64,000 nt of DNA, from assembly GCA_949358305.1 (NCBI GenBank), contig OX442317.1:13334186-13398185 (forward strand). Reading direction: 5' to 3'. The stretch's first letter is position 1. Each line of letters opens with the position of its first letter. Made by a program: the position numbers and the translations under genes. This document shows positions 47,262 to 59,214 of the stretch, piece by piece. The notes beneath the pieces are model-generated. The model did no database searches. It was not told the DNA's origin and saw only the letters and a program-made list of their open reading frames with translations. The stretch comes from Strigamia acuminata. Its lineage: Eukaryota > Arthropoda > Chilopoda > Geophilomorpha > Linotaeniidae.

Positions 47262-49431
47262 AAACTTCGTTCGTATACGAGGTGTATACACGTCGTATAC
47301 AACTTGTATACGACTTGTAAACGATTCGTTTACGATTACGATCAAAATACGAGCTCGTATACAACGCGTATACGAGCGAGTGGAAATCATCGACCATCTC
47401 GAATACGACTCGAATTCGATTCGTATTCGATTCGAATACGATTCGAATTCGATTCGAATACGAATACGATCAAAATACGAACTCGTAACAACTCGAATAC
47501 GAATCAAAGTCCGGGAAACAAAAATCATCGACCATCTCGTATACGATTCGAAAGCGAATCGAATACGATTTCGCGTTGAAAAAGGACAAAACTCGTATTC
47601 GATTCGAAAGCGAATCGAATACGATTTCGCTTGGGAAAAGGACTCGAATGCGCCTCCACGTTGCAATGCGCATTTGTGTAAACGATGATGGAATCCCCTG
47701 CTTAAATACTGGCTATCGCGTCACGTAACAGCAACGTGCCACGTCACGTAATTGCAACGTGCCGCGCTATGCCACACAATGTGCCGCCGCGATAGGCCAT
47801 CGAACCCGAATGTGTGTGATGCGAAACGCGCGAGTACACGCGCGGAGAACGCGCGGCAATGCTAGCAACAGGAGCGCAACTGCCCAAGAAATTGCTCAAC
47901 AATAAAAGGCACGTGGAAGCACGTGCCTGAAACAATAGGCACTTCAAATAAAGTTATTGTTAAAAAACGGGCTTGAAAACCAACAATTACACAATAATTA
48001 AGGGGCAAGAAATGAACTTTGCTGCAATGCAAAGTTCTCAAAATACAGAGAAATGAAAGTTACACTTGTATAAAGAATTGACAATGTTTGAAACCAATAA
48101 AAACTACAAAAACACACTTGTAAAAAACCCAAAACAACCCCCAGAATGAATTATTTGACTCAAATTAACCCTAAAACAGTCTTGGAGGTCGTGCAGACGA
48201 CAGAGTCGGATCGGAAGGTTGCTAAAACCTGACGCCAAAACTAGCAATGGGACAGCTAGTTAGAAAACAGCTTTTTCATCAATCATGAACGCTGAAAACC
48301 TCACCCAGGGGTAGAAAATGATGGAGAGAACGTTTTCGCCATCTAAAACGGTCTAAAACGGGTCTAAAATGCCTAAACCGGCGCCTGGAACGTGGCGCAG
48401 TTGTTGGGTCAAATATTGTCAAAAATCAGTGGAAATTTGTCAAATACTGGCAAAAATCTGCTGAAATTTGTCAAAAATTGCCAAATTTTGGCGCAAGTTA
48501 CGTGAGGTTTGCGCGCATCCAACTATGACGAAAAATCCATGCGTGTGCACGCGCGATTTACTGGCGCGTTGGAAGCGTTAAAATAAATTTTTCCAATATC
48601 TAACACAATTTGCACCGAATTATGGCAATTTTTGACAAATTTACATGGATTTTTGCCAGTATTTGACAAATTTCCACGGATTTTTGACAATATTTGACAA
48701 ATTCCAGACAAATTTCAGACAAATTTCAATTAATTTTAGAAATTTTATGAGAAATTTCAGCAAATGTTTGAGGATTGAGGAAATCTTCTGAAATTTGTCA
48801 AATATAGGCAAAAATCTTCTGAAATTTGTCAAATACAGGCAAAAATCTGCTGAAATTTGTCAAAAATTGCCCAAATTCCGTGCAAGTTTTGCAAGTTTTG
48901 CGCGCATCAAATTGTATGCGCGCCTATACTATTGCACGAGCGCATTGACGCGTGATGAACACCGACCACGTTTACGAAGTGAATTCGAGCTACAAAAGTA
49001 TCGAGTCGCCATTCTATGATGGAAAAAAAAAATTAAGTGTAAACAAACAAAATAAAAACTTTAATATACAAGAAACGTACAATTCCACTCAACTTTGTTT
49101 CAAATTTTATTTATTGGATCATTGAAAATAAACAGTAGTGTTGTGCACTGTACGCTTAAGTGTATACCGGCGATGCGTTGTTTTGTGGTGGGGATTTGCC
49201 TCGATAATTGATCTTTTCTCTTTGTTTGCAATATTTTTTTGGCCTTTTTTGTTGATTTTTCGGTTTGAAATTGTTTTTTTCCGGTGTAATTTAAGTGGTG
49301 GAAGGTTGTTGCGTGTGTTGAGGGTAATTTTGGCGGTTTTTGGGTCGGGATTAGTGTTTTCAGCGATTTTTTATCGGTATTTGGGGTTTGATGCAGCGGA
49401 TAGCGCATGCGAATCGCCGTCGACCGTAGCA
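47262..49431 (-). repeat. Giant palindrome, right arm
   Basis: Inverse of the left arm. It ends at CGTAGCA, the counterpart of TGCTACG at 45018. No target duplication could be identified at the outer ends. Confidence 0.9.
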
Positions 49432-49436
49432 TTAGC

Positions 49437-50700
49437 AATTGCAACGTGCCGCGCTATGCCACACAATGTGCCGCCGCGATAGGCCATCGAATCCGAATGT
49501 GTGTGATGCGAAACGCGAGTACGCGCGCGGAGAACGCGCGGCAATGCTAGCAACAGGAGCGCAACTGCCCAAGAAATTGCTCAACAATAAAAGGCACGTG
49601 GAAGCACGTGCCTGAAACAATAGGCACTTCAAATAAAGTTATTGTTAAAAAACGGGCTTCAAAACCAACAATTACACAATAATTAAGGGGCAAGAAATGA
49701 ACTTTGCTGCAATGCAAAGTTCTCAAAATACAGAGAAATGAAAGTTACACTTGTATAAAGAATTGACAATGTTTGAAACCAATAAAAACTACAAAAACAC
49801 ACTTGTAAAAAACCCAAAACAACCCCCAGAATGAATTATTTGACTCAAATTAACCCTAAAACAGTCTTGGAGGTCGTGCAGACGACAGAGTCGGATCGGA
49901 AGGTTGCTAAAACCTGACGCCAAAACTAGCAATGGGACAGCTAGTTAGAAAACAGCTTTTTCATCAATCATGAACGCTGAAAACCTCACCCAGGGGTAGA
50001 AAATGATGGAGAGAACGTTTTCGCCATCTAAAACGGTCTAAAACGGGTCTAAAATGCCTAAACCGGCGCCTGGAACGTGGCGCAGTTGTTGGGTCAAATA
50101 TTGTCAAAAATCAGTGGAAATTTGTCAAATATAGGCAAAAATCTGCTGAAATTTGTCAAAAATTGACCAAATTCCGTGCAAGTTTTGCAAGTTTTGTGCG
50201 CATCAAGCCATGCGCGCCTATACTATTGCACGAGCGCATTGACGCGTGATGAAAACCGACCACGTTTATATCAGTGAATTCGAGCTACAAAAGTATCGAA
50301 TCGCCATTCTAGTATGGAACAAAAAAAATTAAAAAATAAAAACTTTAATATACGAGAAACGTACAATTCCACTCAACTTTGTTTCAAATTTTATTTATTG
50401 GATCATTAAAAATAAACAGTAGTGTTGTGCACTGTACACTTAAATGTATACCGCAGTACAAGTACCGCGGTCCCGGTACTGCACCGGTACACGTAAAAAC
50501 GCGAGTTTCTCAAATTTAAAAAGTTGATGTCGGCGGCGATGCGTTGTTTTGTGGTGAGAATTTGCCTCGAGAATTGATCTTATCTCTTTGTTTGCAATAT
50601 TTTTTTTGGCATTCTTTGTTGATTTTTCGGTTTGAATTTGTTTTTTTCCGGTGTAATTTGAGTGGTGGAAGGTTGTTGGGGTGTGTTGAGGGCAATTTTG
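49437..50700 (-). repeat. Partial extra right arm of the foldback
   Basis: 49437-50170 repeats 47749-48480 in direct orientation. After an internal deletion, 50150-50440 and 50530-50700 follow the outer part (about 48850-49330). It differs more than the two palindrome arms do from each other, and has a local insert near 50450-50530 with GTACCGCGGTCCCGGTAC-type dyads. Confidence 0.8.
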
Positions 50701-50704
50701 GTTA

Positions 50705-50960
50705 TTTGTTGATTTTTAATTGATTTAATCGTTTTCTGTTTGTTTTTGCTGGTTTTTAATCGATTTTTCTGTATTTTTGGTCAATTTTTACCAATTGTAA
50801 TTGTTATTTGTCATTCTGAATTGATTATTGTCCGATTTTATTCGATTATTGTCAGATTTCAGTCGATTTTTGTCGATTTCTAATCAATGTTTATACATTT
50901 CTTATCAAGTTTTGTATATTTTTGTTGATTTTTAATCATATTTGTTCCTTTTTAATCAAA
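50705..50960 (-). repeat. Outer inverted segment (partner of 43575-43790)
   Basis: Tracts such as TTGATTTTTAATCGATTTTT and CATTCTGAATTGATTATTG are the inverse of the sequence at 43575-43790. The two would pair outside the giant palindrome. Confidence 0.6.
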
Positions 50961-50969
50961 GTCGAAAAC

Positions 50970-51320
50970 GAGTTGTAAATGCGTTCGTATGCGACGCGAA
51001 CGCGTATTGGAGTCGATTCCAAGTTCGTATTCCATCGCGAACGCGCATTTGAGACGTAAACAAGTTTATCTTTTTCACTCTCGCTTGATCCCCCTTTATC
51101 GCGCCTCATTGCTCCTGTGAAAAAAAATATATGAGAATGCACAGAAATGAACCTTCCAATACTTACATGAAAATTGGCAACCTTGACACAAAACAGTCTA
51201 TCGACACTCCCAACACCACCCCGGACATTTTTCGGAAGAGTTTGGTCCACCCGGAATCCGCAGAATAGTCTCCCCCGAAATGCGGATTTCGCGGACGCCA
51301 ATCCGCGAAAAGGATAAAAA
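50970..51320 (+). repeat. Flanking direct repeat, copy L
   Basis: About 350 bp repeated at 53865-54207 in the same orientation at roughly 90% identity. Both start near a GCG(T/A)TCGTATG-like sequence and end ATCCGCGAAAAGG. They bracket the second foldback, as flanking repeats or remnants of one element would. Confidence 0.75.
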
Positions 51321-51659
51321 ATTTCCAATGTATAAACTTTATTTCTGTTTTCAGTTTCCTGATATGATTAAAGAAAATCCTAAATATTATTTCCAAACAT
51401 TTATCAAATTCTTTTCAAAAGCAGTTGTGGAGGCGTCTACTACGAACGAGTCATCGTGGGCGTCAAATTTGAATATTTTTAACTTTCTGCGTTTGCACGA
51501 ATTCGCAGAATTCGTCCACTGGCATCGTGGCGACGCATGGTCGACATTTTGTATTCATATGTGACGCGCACTCTATTTACTCACGTAGAACACACGAATC
51601 GCGCGCGTCAACGCGCACATGTAAATTTAGTTTCACTGAATCGCGTACGAGTTTTTCCC
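51321..51659. other. Spacer before the 56-bp array
   Basis: No recognisable gene. A 94-codon frame overlapping copy L is open but has no signature. Confidence 0.35.
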
Positions 51660-52262
51660 TTTTTCAACGCGAAATCGTATTCGACTCGCTTTCTAGTCGA
51701 GTACGAATTTTGCCCTTCTTCAACGCGAAATCGTATTCGACTCGCTTTCTAGTCGAGTACGAATTTTGCCCTTCTTCAACGCGAAATCGTATTCGACTCG
51801 TTTTCGAGTCGAATGCGAATTTTGCCCTTCTTCAACGCGAAATCGTATTCGACTCGTTTTCGAGTCGAATGCGAATTCGTATTCGACTCGTTTTCGAGTC
51901 GAATGCGAATTTTGTCCTTCTTCAACGCGAAATCGTATTCGACTCGTTTTCGAGTCGAGTACGAATTTTGCCCTTCTTCAACGCGAAATCGTATTCGACT
52001 CGTTTTCGAGTCGAGTACGAGTTTTGCCCTTCTTCAACGCGAAATCGTATTCGACTCGTTTTCGAGTCGAGTACGAGTTTTGCCCTTCTTCAACGCGAAA
52101 TCGTATTCGACTCGTTTTCGAGTCGAGTACGAATTTTGCCCTTCTTCAACGCGAAATCGTATTCGACTCGTTTTCGAGTCGAGTACGAGTTTTGCCCTTC
52201 TTCAACGCGAAATCGTATTCGACTCGTTTTCGAGTCGAGTACGAGTTTTGCCCTTCTTCAAC
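51660..52262 (+). repeat. Tandem array of a 56-bp palindromic unit, left arm of foldback 2
   Basis: About 11 units of 56 bp. Each has a constant part TTTTGCCCTTCTTCAACGCG and a dyad built on TTCGACTCG-TTTT-CGAGTCGAA. The first two units carry variant CTTTCTAG dyads. One short unit near 51870 has lost the constant part. The period is not a multiple of 3, so each strand shows long open frames cycling through three reading frames. Confidence 0.92.
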
Positions 52263-52954
52263 GCGAAATCGTATTCGATTCGCTTTCGAATCGTATACGA
52301 GATGGTCGATTTTTGTTTCCCGGACTTTGATTCGTATTCGAGTTGTTACGAGTTCGTATTTCGATCGTATTCGTATTCGAATCGAATTCGAATCGTATTC
52401 GAATCGAATACGAATCGAATTCGAGTCGTATTCGAGATGGTCGATGATTTCCACTCGCTCGTATACGCGTTGTATACGAGCTCGTATTTTGATCGTAATC
52501 GTAAACGAATCGTTTACAAGTTGTATACAAGTTGTATACGACGTGTATACACCTCGTATACGAACGAAGTTTGTGAAAACACAATTTCCAAATAAGACGT
52601 ATGTGACTACTATGTGTTTTCATGTCGTAGTAAGTATCCGGTGGATTTTCCAAACTTCGTTCGTATACGAGGTGTATACACGTCGTATACAACTTGTATA
52701 CGACTTGTAAACGATTCGTTTACGATTACGATCAAAATACGAGCTCGTATACAACGCGTATATGAGCGAGTGGAAATCATCGACCATCTCGAATGCGACT
52801 CGAATACGATTCGAATACATCTCGAATACATCTCGAATACGAGTCGTACGAGTCAAAGTCCGGTAACGGGTCATCGTATTCGAGTTGTTACGAGTTCGTA
52901 TTTTGATCGTATTCGTATTCGAATCGAATTCGAATCGTATTCGAATCGAATACG
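52263..52954. repeat. Core of foldback 2 (inner arms and 79-bp loop)
   Basis: 52263-52572 repeats the inner left arm of the giant palindrome. The loop (52573-52651) is the same, and 52652-52954 returns the inner right arm with a rearranged stretch around 52780-52900. The axis is at 52612. Confidence 0.88.
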
Positions 52955-53835
52955 AATTCGCATTCGACTCGAAAACGAGTCGAATACGATTTCGCGTTGA
53001 AGAAGGGCAAAATTCGTACTCGACTCGAAAACGAGTCGAATACGATTTCGCGTTGAAGAAGGGCAAAATTCGCATTCGACTCGAAAACGAGTCGAATACG
53101 AATTCGCATTCGACTCGAAAACGAGTCGAATACGATTTCGCGTTGAAGAAGGGCAAAACTCGTACTCGACTCGAAAACGAGTCGAATACGATTTCGCGTT
53201 GAAGAAGGGCAAAACTCGTACTCGACTCGAAAACGAGTCGAATACGATTTCGCGTTGAAGAAGGGCAAAATTCGCATTCGACTCGAAAACGAGTCGAATA
53301 CGAATTCGCATTCGACTCGAAAACGAGTCGAATACGATTTCGCGTTGAAGAAGGGCAAAACTCGTACTCGACTCGAAAACGAGTCGAATACGATTTCGCG
53401 TTGAAGAAGGGCAAAACTCGTACTCGACTCGAAAACGAGTCGAATACGATTTCGCGTTGAAGAAGGGCAAAATTCGCATTCGACTCGAAAACGAGTCGAA
53501 TACGATTTCGCGTTGAAGAAGGGCAAAACTCGTACTCGACTCGAAAACGAGTCGAATACGATTTCTCGTTGAAGAAGGGCAAAACTCGTACTCGACTCGA
53601 AAACGAGTCGAATACGATTTCGCGTTGAAGAAGGGCAAAATTCGCATTCGACTCGAAAACGAGTCGAATACGATTTCGCGTTGAAGAAGGGCAAAACTCG
53701 TACTCGACTAGAAAACGAGTCGAATACGATTTCGCGTTGAAGAAGGGCAAAATTCGCATTCGACTCGAAAACGAGTCGAATACGATTTCGCGTTGAAGAA
53801 GGGCAAAATTCGTACTCGACTAGAAAGCGAGTCGA
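52955..53835 (-). repeat. Tandem array of the 56-bp unit, right arm of foldback 2
   Basis: About 14 units in inverted orientation relative to 51660-52262, including three shortened units. The last unit carries the same CTAGAAAGCG variant as the first left unit, so the outermost units match across the palindrome. Confidence 0.92.
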
Positions 53836-53864
53836 ATACGAGATCATTTTTTGATCTGGGTCGT

Positions 53865-54207
53865 GAATGCGTCCGTATGTCACGCGAACGCGTGTTGGAG
53901 TCGATTCCGAGTTCGTATTCCATCTTGAACGCGCATTGGAGACGTAAACCAGTTTATTTTACCCACTCTCGCTCGATCCCGCTTCATCGCTCCTTGTCGC
54001 TCCTGTGAAAAAAAATACATGAGAATGTGCAGAAATGAACCTTCCAATACTCACATGAAAATTGACAACCTTGACACAAAACAGTCTATTGACACTCCCA
54101 ACACCACCCCGGACATTTTCCGGAAGAGTTTGGTCCACCCGGAATCCCCAGAATAGTCGCCCCCGAAATGCGGATTTCGCGGAAGCCAATCCGCGAAAAG
54201 GGTAAAA
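53865..54207 (+). repeat. Flanking direct repeat, copy R
   Basis: Partner of 50970-51320. Its end (CGCGAAAAGGGTAAAAA) is the exact point where the truncated BEL copy 3 begins. Confidence 0.75.
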
Positions 54208-57200
54208 ATGACACTCAAGATTTGAAACTTTCAATGCTTTCTGTGGAAAATTTGCCACGAGTGCAGGGCATTCTTAACTCATCAATAATAGACAAGGTGA
54301 AGAAGTTAAACCTTGAACTTGCTGAAGACCTACCAGCTAAGACTTCTCAAATCGACGTGCTTTTAGGAGTCGACGTGTGGTGGAAGGTCGTTAAGGATGG
54401 CAAGAAAAAAGTAAACGCAGATCTTGGATTAATAAATACAATTTTTGGATGGGTCTTGTCTGGAGCAGCTGGAAACACCAATTTGTTTGAGGATGAGGAA
54501 GGAATGACAACATGTTGCAACACATGCGACTTAGACATCCAAGAAAAATTGGACAAACTGTGGAACTTGGAAGCAATCGGAATAAATGCGGGAGAAAAAG
54601 AATCCGACTTTATTCGCGATCGATTCGAATCAACTACGAAGCGTCTAGACGATGGACGTTATGAAGTCATGCTGCCATTCAACGGACAGGAAGTCGACTT
54701 GGAGTCCAATTGGGAATTGGCCATGAATCAACTGGCCAACACGCTCAAAAGAATAGATGCCAACGAGGACTACAAAAAACGTTACGACGAGTCCATGTGG
54801 CAGTATATTCACGAAAATCACGCGGAGGAAGTCCCAAAAGAAGAGCGTTTTCTGAAGAAAGGAACCTACAATATACCTCACCACCCTGTAATCAAGGAGG
54901 ATCGAGACACGACGAAATTTCGAGTAGTGTTCAACGCGTCTTCATCCAAGAAGGGGAAACTTTCCCTCAATGACTGTTTATTTCCGGGACCCTCCCTTAA
55001 TCCAGACTTAATACTCGTTATTGTGAGATTCCGTCTCTATTGTATTCCAATAATAGCAGACATTAAGCAAGCGTTCCTCCAAGTAATGATCAACCCTACT
55101 CAAACAAACTTTTTACGTTTTTTGTGGGTCGCTCGTGACTATTTCAAAGAGCCATACTCATGGCAAAATTTGTGGAATAATCTAATGGTTCTGCGAATGA
55201 TTGTCGTGCCATTTGGCGTCATTTCTTCTCCATTCCTCTTGTGTGCGACGATTAGGAAACAAGCGAAACAATTTGAAGAAACTCATGCAAAAGAAGTCGA
55301 CGCACTCGATGATGGAATCTTCATGGATGATTTGACGTCAGGAGGAGATTTTACAGCCGACACAACATCACATTGCGAGAAACTGAAAATGATATTAGAC
55401 GACGGAAAGCTTCCCCTCGTGAAGTGGGCGACCTCAAGCAAGGACGTCTTCAACAATTTGAAAAAAGAAGGTTTTCATATGCGAGGAGAGGAATTTTCGG
55501 ATTTAGGAATTATAAAAATGCTTGGAATATTGTGGAACACGGCAGAAGATGTCATGATGTTTAACATTCCGACCATTGAAAAAATTCCGAATACAAAGCG
55601 AGAAGTTGTTTCATTAATGGCTTCCATATTCGATCCAATGGGACTCATTGCTCCTGTTGTGCTTCAAATGAAACTGCTAGTTCAAGCAATCTGGATTAGG
55701 ACAAAAAACTGGGATGAAAAGATTCTTGACTCAGAGAAAAAAGAAGTCGAAGAGTGGAGTCAAGACATACAAAAATTAAAAGAATTGAAAGTACAACGTT
55801 GGCTACAGACTTATTCCGGTCAAGACATCACTTTAGAAGTTTTCTGTGACGCAAGCACAAAGGCATTTGGCTGTTCAATTTTTGTCGTCAATCTGGAGGG
55901 CAAAAGAACTTTATTGTTGAGTAAATGTCGTATTGCGCCGACGAAAAAAGTGACTCTTCCTCGACTTGAATTAACTGCAGCAGTGGTAGGAGTGCGAATG
56001 ACCAAGTACCTGTTAAAAAACTTTCTTCCCGGTTACCCGGTCACTGAAGTGCGATACTACTCGGACTCCACCATAACTCTAGCCTGGATAAATTCGGACA
56101 AGAACGTGTGGAAGCCATACGTCTCGAACCGTGTGCAAGAAATTACTTCTTCCACCAAACCCGAACAATGGTCTCACGTACCAACGGAATTTAACCCAGC
56201 AGATTTATTGACTCGACCACATAACTCAAAAACATTGATGCAAAATAAACTTTGGTGGTTTGGAGTTGATGTCTCAAAACTAGAAAAAACAGAAATTATA
56301 CAAGAGATTCTTCCAGAAGAGGAACGAAAAATTGTAGTGATGACTATTCAAGTTAAGGAAAGTTTTATTGGACAATTTTTCAAACGTTTCCGGAATTACA
56401 ACAAACTTTTGAGAGTTTTTTCGTGTATTTTGCGATGGAAAAACAAACTTTTGCGCGGTGAGCCTCTCTCGCCACTCGAGTTAGAGGACAACCAATTGAA
56501 GATTCTGCAATTTTCCCAGAAACTACATTTTTCTGAGGAGATTGATGATGTGAAAAACAAAAGAAAACTGTCTAAACATTCCACCCTACGCAATTTCGAG
56601 CTCTTCATTGACGAGGACGGATTACTTCGACTTCGTAGCCGCTTGAAAAAATCTTTATTGACATTTGATGAAGTGTATCCAATTATTTTGCATTATGATA
56701 GTTGGATAACAAGACTGTTAATTAAAAAAGTGCATTTGGAGTTGCTTCACGGTGACATAAGCGAAACCTTGTATCACTTACGCGAACAATTTTGGATTAT
56801 TAGAGGAAGAAGAACTATACAGACAGTTATACGAGAATGTGAAATTTGCAGACGAGGAAAACTTGCACGCAACAACCCTTCAACGGGTGACCTTCCTGCT
56901 GAACGTGTGACACCAGCGGCGCCATTCCAAAACACAGGAGTGGACCACTTGGGTCCCATTTATGTCGGCAGCAACAAGAAGGAAAAGAAAAAAGTTTACA
57001 TCTTGCTTTTCACGTGTATGGTGACCCGTTCCATACATTTAGAAGTATCAGAGGACCTTTCTGTGCCAAAGTTTTTGCTTGCAATGAGAAGATTTGGGGC
57101 ACGCCACGGATACCCCGGGAAGATTTTCTCTGACAACAGTAAGACGTTTGAGCGCGGAAGCCTCGAATTACAATCATGGGGGAAACTCATCGGTCATTCA

Positions 57201-57830
57201 GATGTGAAAACTTTCCTATCCGAAAAGAGAGTGCTTTGGACTTTCATCCCACCGCTGTCTCCATGGATGGGCGGAGCGTGGGAGCGCTTAGTCCGCTCAG
57301 TAAAAGATAAACTTCGAAAAACTTTGTTGCGCAGCACTGTAGACTTGGAAACTCTCCAAACATTGGTCTTGGAAATAAGTTCAGTGCTAAATTCCCGACC
57401 CTTAAGTTACGTCCCAGACAGTGTAGATGGTGGTAGAATTTTGGCACCTGAAAACTTTCTAACAGGAGGCATGCCAAAATACGTAATAAACAAACAACTG
57501 AGTGCAATTAAAAAATCAGATTTGCGAAAACTGGACATTAAACGACGCCAATTTATTTGGGAGTTCTGGAAAATTTGGAAAAAGAGTTACCTCATGCAAT
57601 TGAGGAATTTTTATGAATCCAAAGGTGATAAGTTCTTCAAAAACCCTAAAGTAGACCAAATAGTGCTTCTAGAAAAAATGGGTACTAACCCATATTTTTG
57701 GCCACTTGCCAGGATAAAAGAAATTTTTCCCGGTGAGGATGGTCAAATCCGTGTGATAAAAGTTGTGCTACCCGATGGACGTGAGTTGAAAAGGTCAGTC
57801 AAGCATGTGAGAGCCCTAGAACTTGAGTGA
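54208..57830 (+). CDS. BEL/Pao pol polyprotein, copy 3, 5'-truncated but open
   Basis: One frame runs about 1,206 element-derived codons to a stop at 57830. An ATG at 54168 in the flanking repeat is in frame. Order of domains, with residues counted from that ATG: conserved linker DVLLGVDVWW (~65), reverse transcriptase with FMDDLTSGGD (~385) and RNase H starting EVFCDAS (~557). Next come the integrase zinc finger (HLELLHGD ~858, CEIC ~891), the core acids in VDHLGP (~926), FSDNSK (~988) and GGAWERLV (~1035), and a DUF5641-type C-terminus. Gag, Cys/His knuckle and protease are missing. The key catalytic motifs are intact, so the loss of the 5' end looks recent. Activity as an element is not expected without gag and 5' LTR, though pol could act in trans. 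Confidence 0.92.
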
Positions 57831-57890
57831 TTTTTCTTTTGTGATTTTTTTGCGTGGTTCTCCATCTCTGTCCTCTCGCCGGCAATTCGC

Positions 57891-59214
57891 TGTTGCAAGA
57901 CAGCGTAGAAATTGTTGTGCTATTTTATTGTCAATATTTTTACCATTTACTTTGAGTTGATTAAAATCTTTAAGTGTTTTAATTTCCTTTGCCTAATTGG
58001 TATTTTTCACTTTTCAGATTTTTTATTGCTTATTAAAGTGTTTTGACTTGATTTTTATTCATACTTTTCAATATTCAGTAATGTTTATGCTTTGTATTGA
58101 TTTCAAATATCTTATTTCGTGCATTTATTGACTTATTCACTTGTTTTATGAGAGTTTGTGTTGATTCCGAACAGTTTTGGTGTAAATTTCGTTACCTAGC
58201 ATACAATTGCGATGCTAGTGACGTCATTTTTCAGTTTCCCGTAAAGTTACGGTTCCGTCTTCTAACCTTTTGTTTAGTACTTTTCAAATCACTTGGAATT
58301 TTATTAGGCATTCGTTTAGACTAATTCAAGCATGCTCTTTCTATCTAGATGCATCAAAACTGCTTTGGAAATTCCGTTGAGTTGGTTTGAATGTTCGTTT
58401 CCGTCTGCCATAAAAGCGCAGCCGGGAATGTTCGTTTGGCCGATAAATTCGTATTTATTCAACTTGTGTATTTTATTCCGATGTTTTGTGAAGAGAATTG
58501 ATAATTATTCTTGTAATTTAATCGATACTTTATTGATTATTTACATTTAGTGTTTTTACATTCATTTTACGTGTAGTTTTGCCGCCGATGTTATGTTCGC
58601 CGGACGCCATGTTTGATCCAACACCTTTGTTATGTTCGCCGGTCGCCATGTTTGTCCCAAGCGACGATTACACAATGTAACCGTTATTTTTGTATTTTAT
58701 ATCACATAATTTGCATTTACTATTACATTGCGTTATTATTCAGTATGTATTCTTTGATAATTTTGTGTTTTTGTTGCGATCAAAATTCAAATGTGATCGT
58801 TATGTCATTTTCGAAGCCTGTGATTGGCTATTTTCAATCCTTTCATTCCGAGATCGGTTTATTGCAAATATCTCATTGTTTAACGTGTTTTTGGACATTG
58901 TTGTGATTAGCTTTTTTGTTCACCGCATTCTTGTGGTCATTTCAATGTAATTCAATGTATTTTTAGTGCATTTTTAAGCAAATGCCAACTTTGCCGTAAT
59001 CTTGTTTCCTCCGTTACCATGGTAACGGATTCTTTCGTGTATCTGTATTTCGCCGCTATCGGCCTGGCGCGTGCCATATTCGGTACTGCGCATGTGCGGT
59101 TCTCTAAGAACCAATCTAATTGCTGTAATTTCTTCAGTTATTAACCAACCTTTGAATAAATGTGTTGTGTTTTATTAGCTCTTGTTTTAGGTTTATTTTC
59201 AAACACATTCAATG
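57891..59214 (+). repeat. 3' LTR of BEL copy 3 (end uncertain)
   Basis: After the stop codon the sequence CGCCGGCAATTCGC leads to TGTTGCAAGACAGCG at 57891, a BEL LTR start. A TATA-like CATAAAAG lies near 58412, and AATAAA near 59155 may be its polyadenylation signal. A local repeat (GTTATGTTCGCCGG...GCCATGTTTG) occurs twice at 58590-58655. The element should end before or at the gypsy LTR at 59215. Confidence 0.6.

Noticed and set aside
51660-53835. CRISPR-like array (regular 56-bp repeats)
   Set aside because: Eukaryotic context, no unique spacers, and units contain no variable segments; it is a satellite.
46756-53900. Many long open frames on both strands in the palindromes (up to ~380 codons)
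   Set aside because: They mirror between arms, cycle through frames with the 56-bp period and consist of repeated FDSFSSRVR-like phrases; repeat-driven, not genes.
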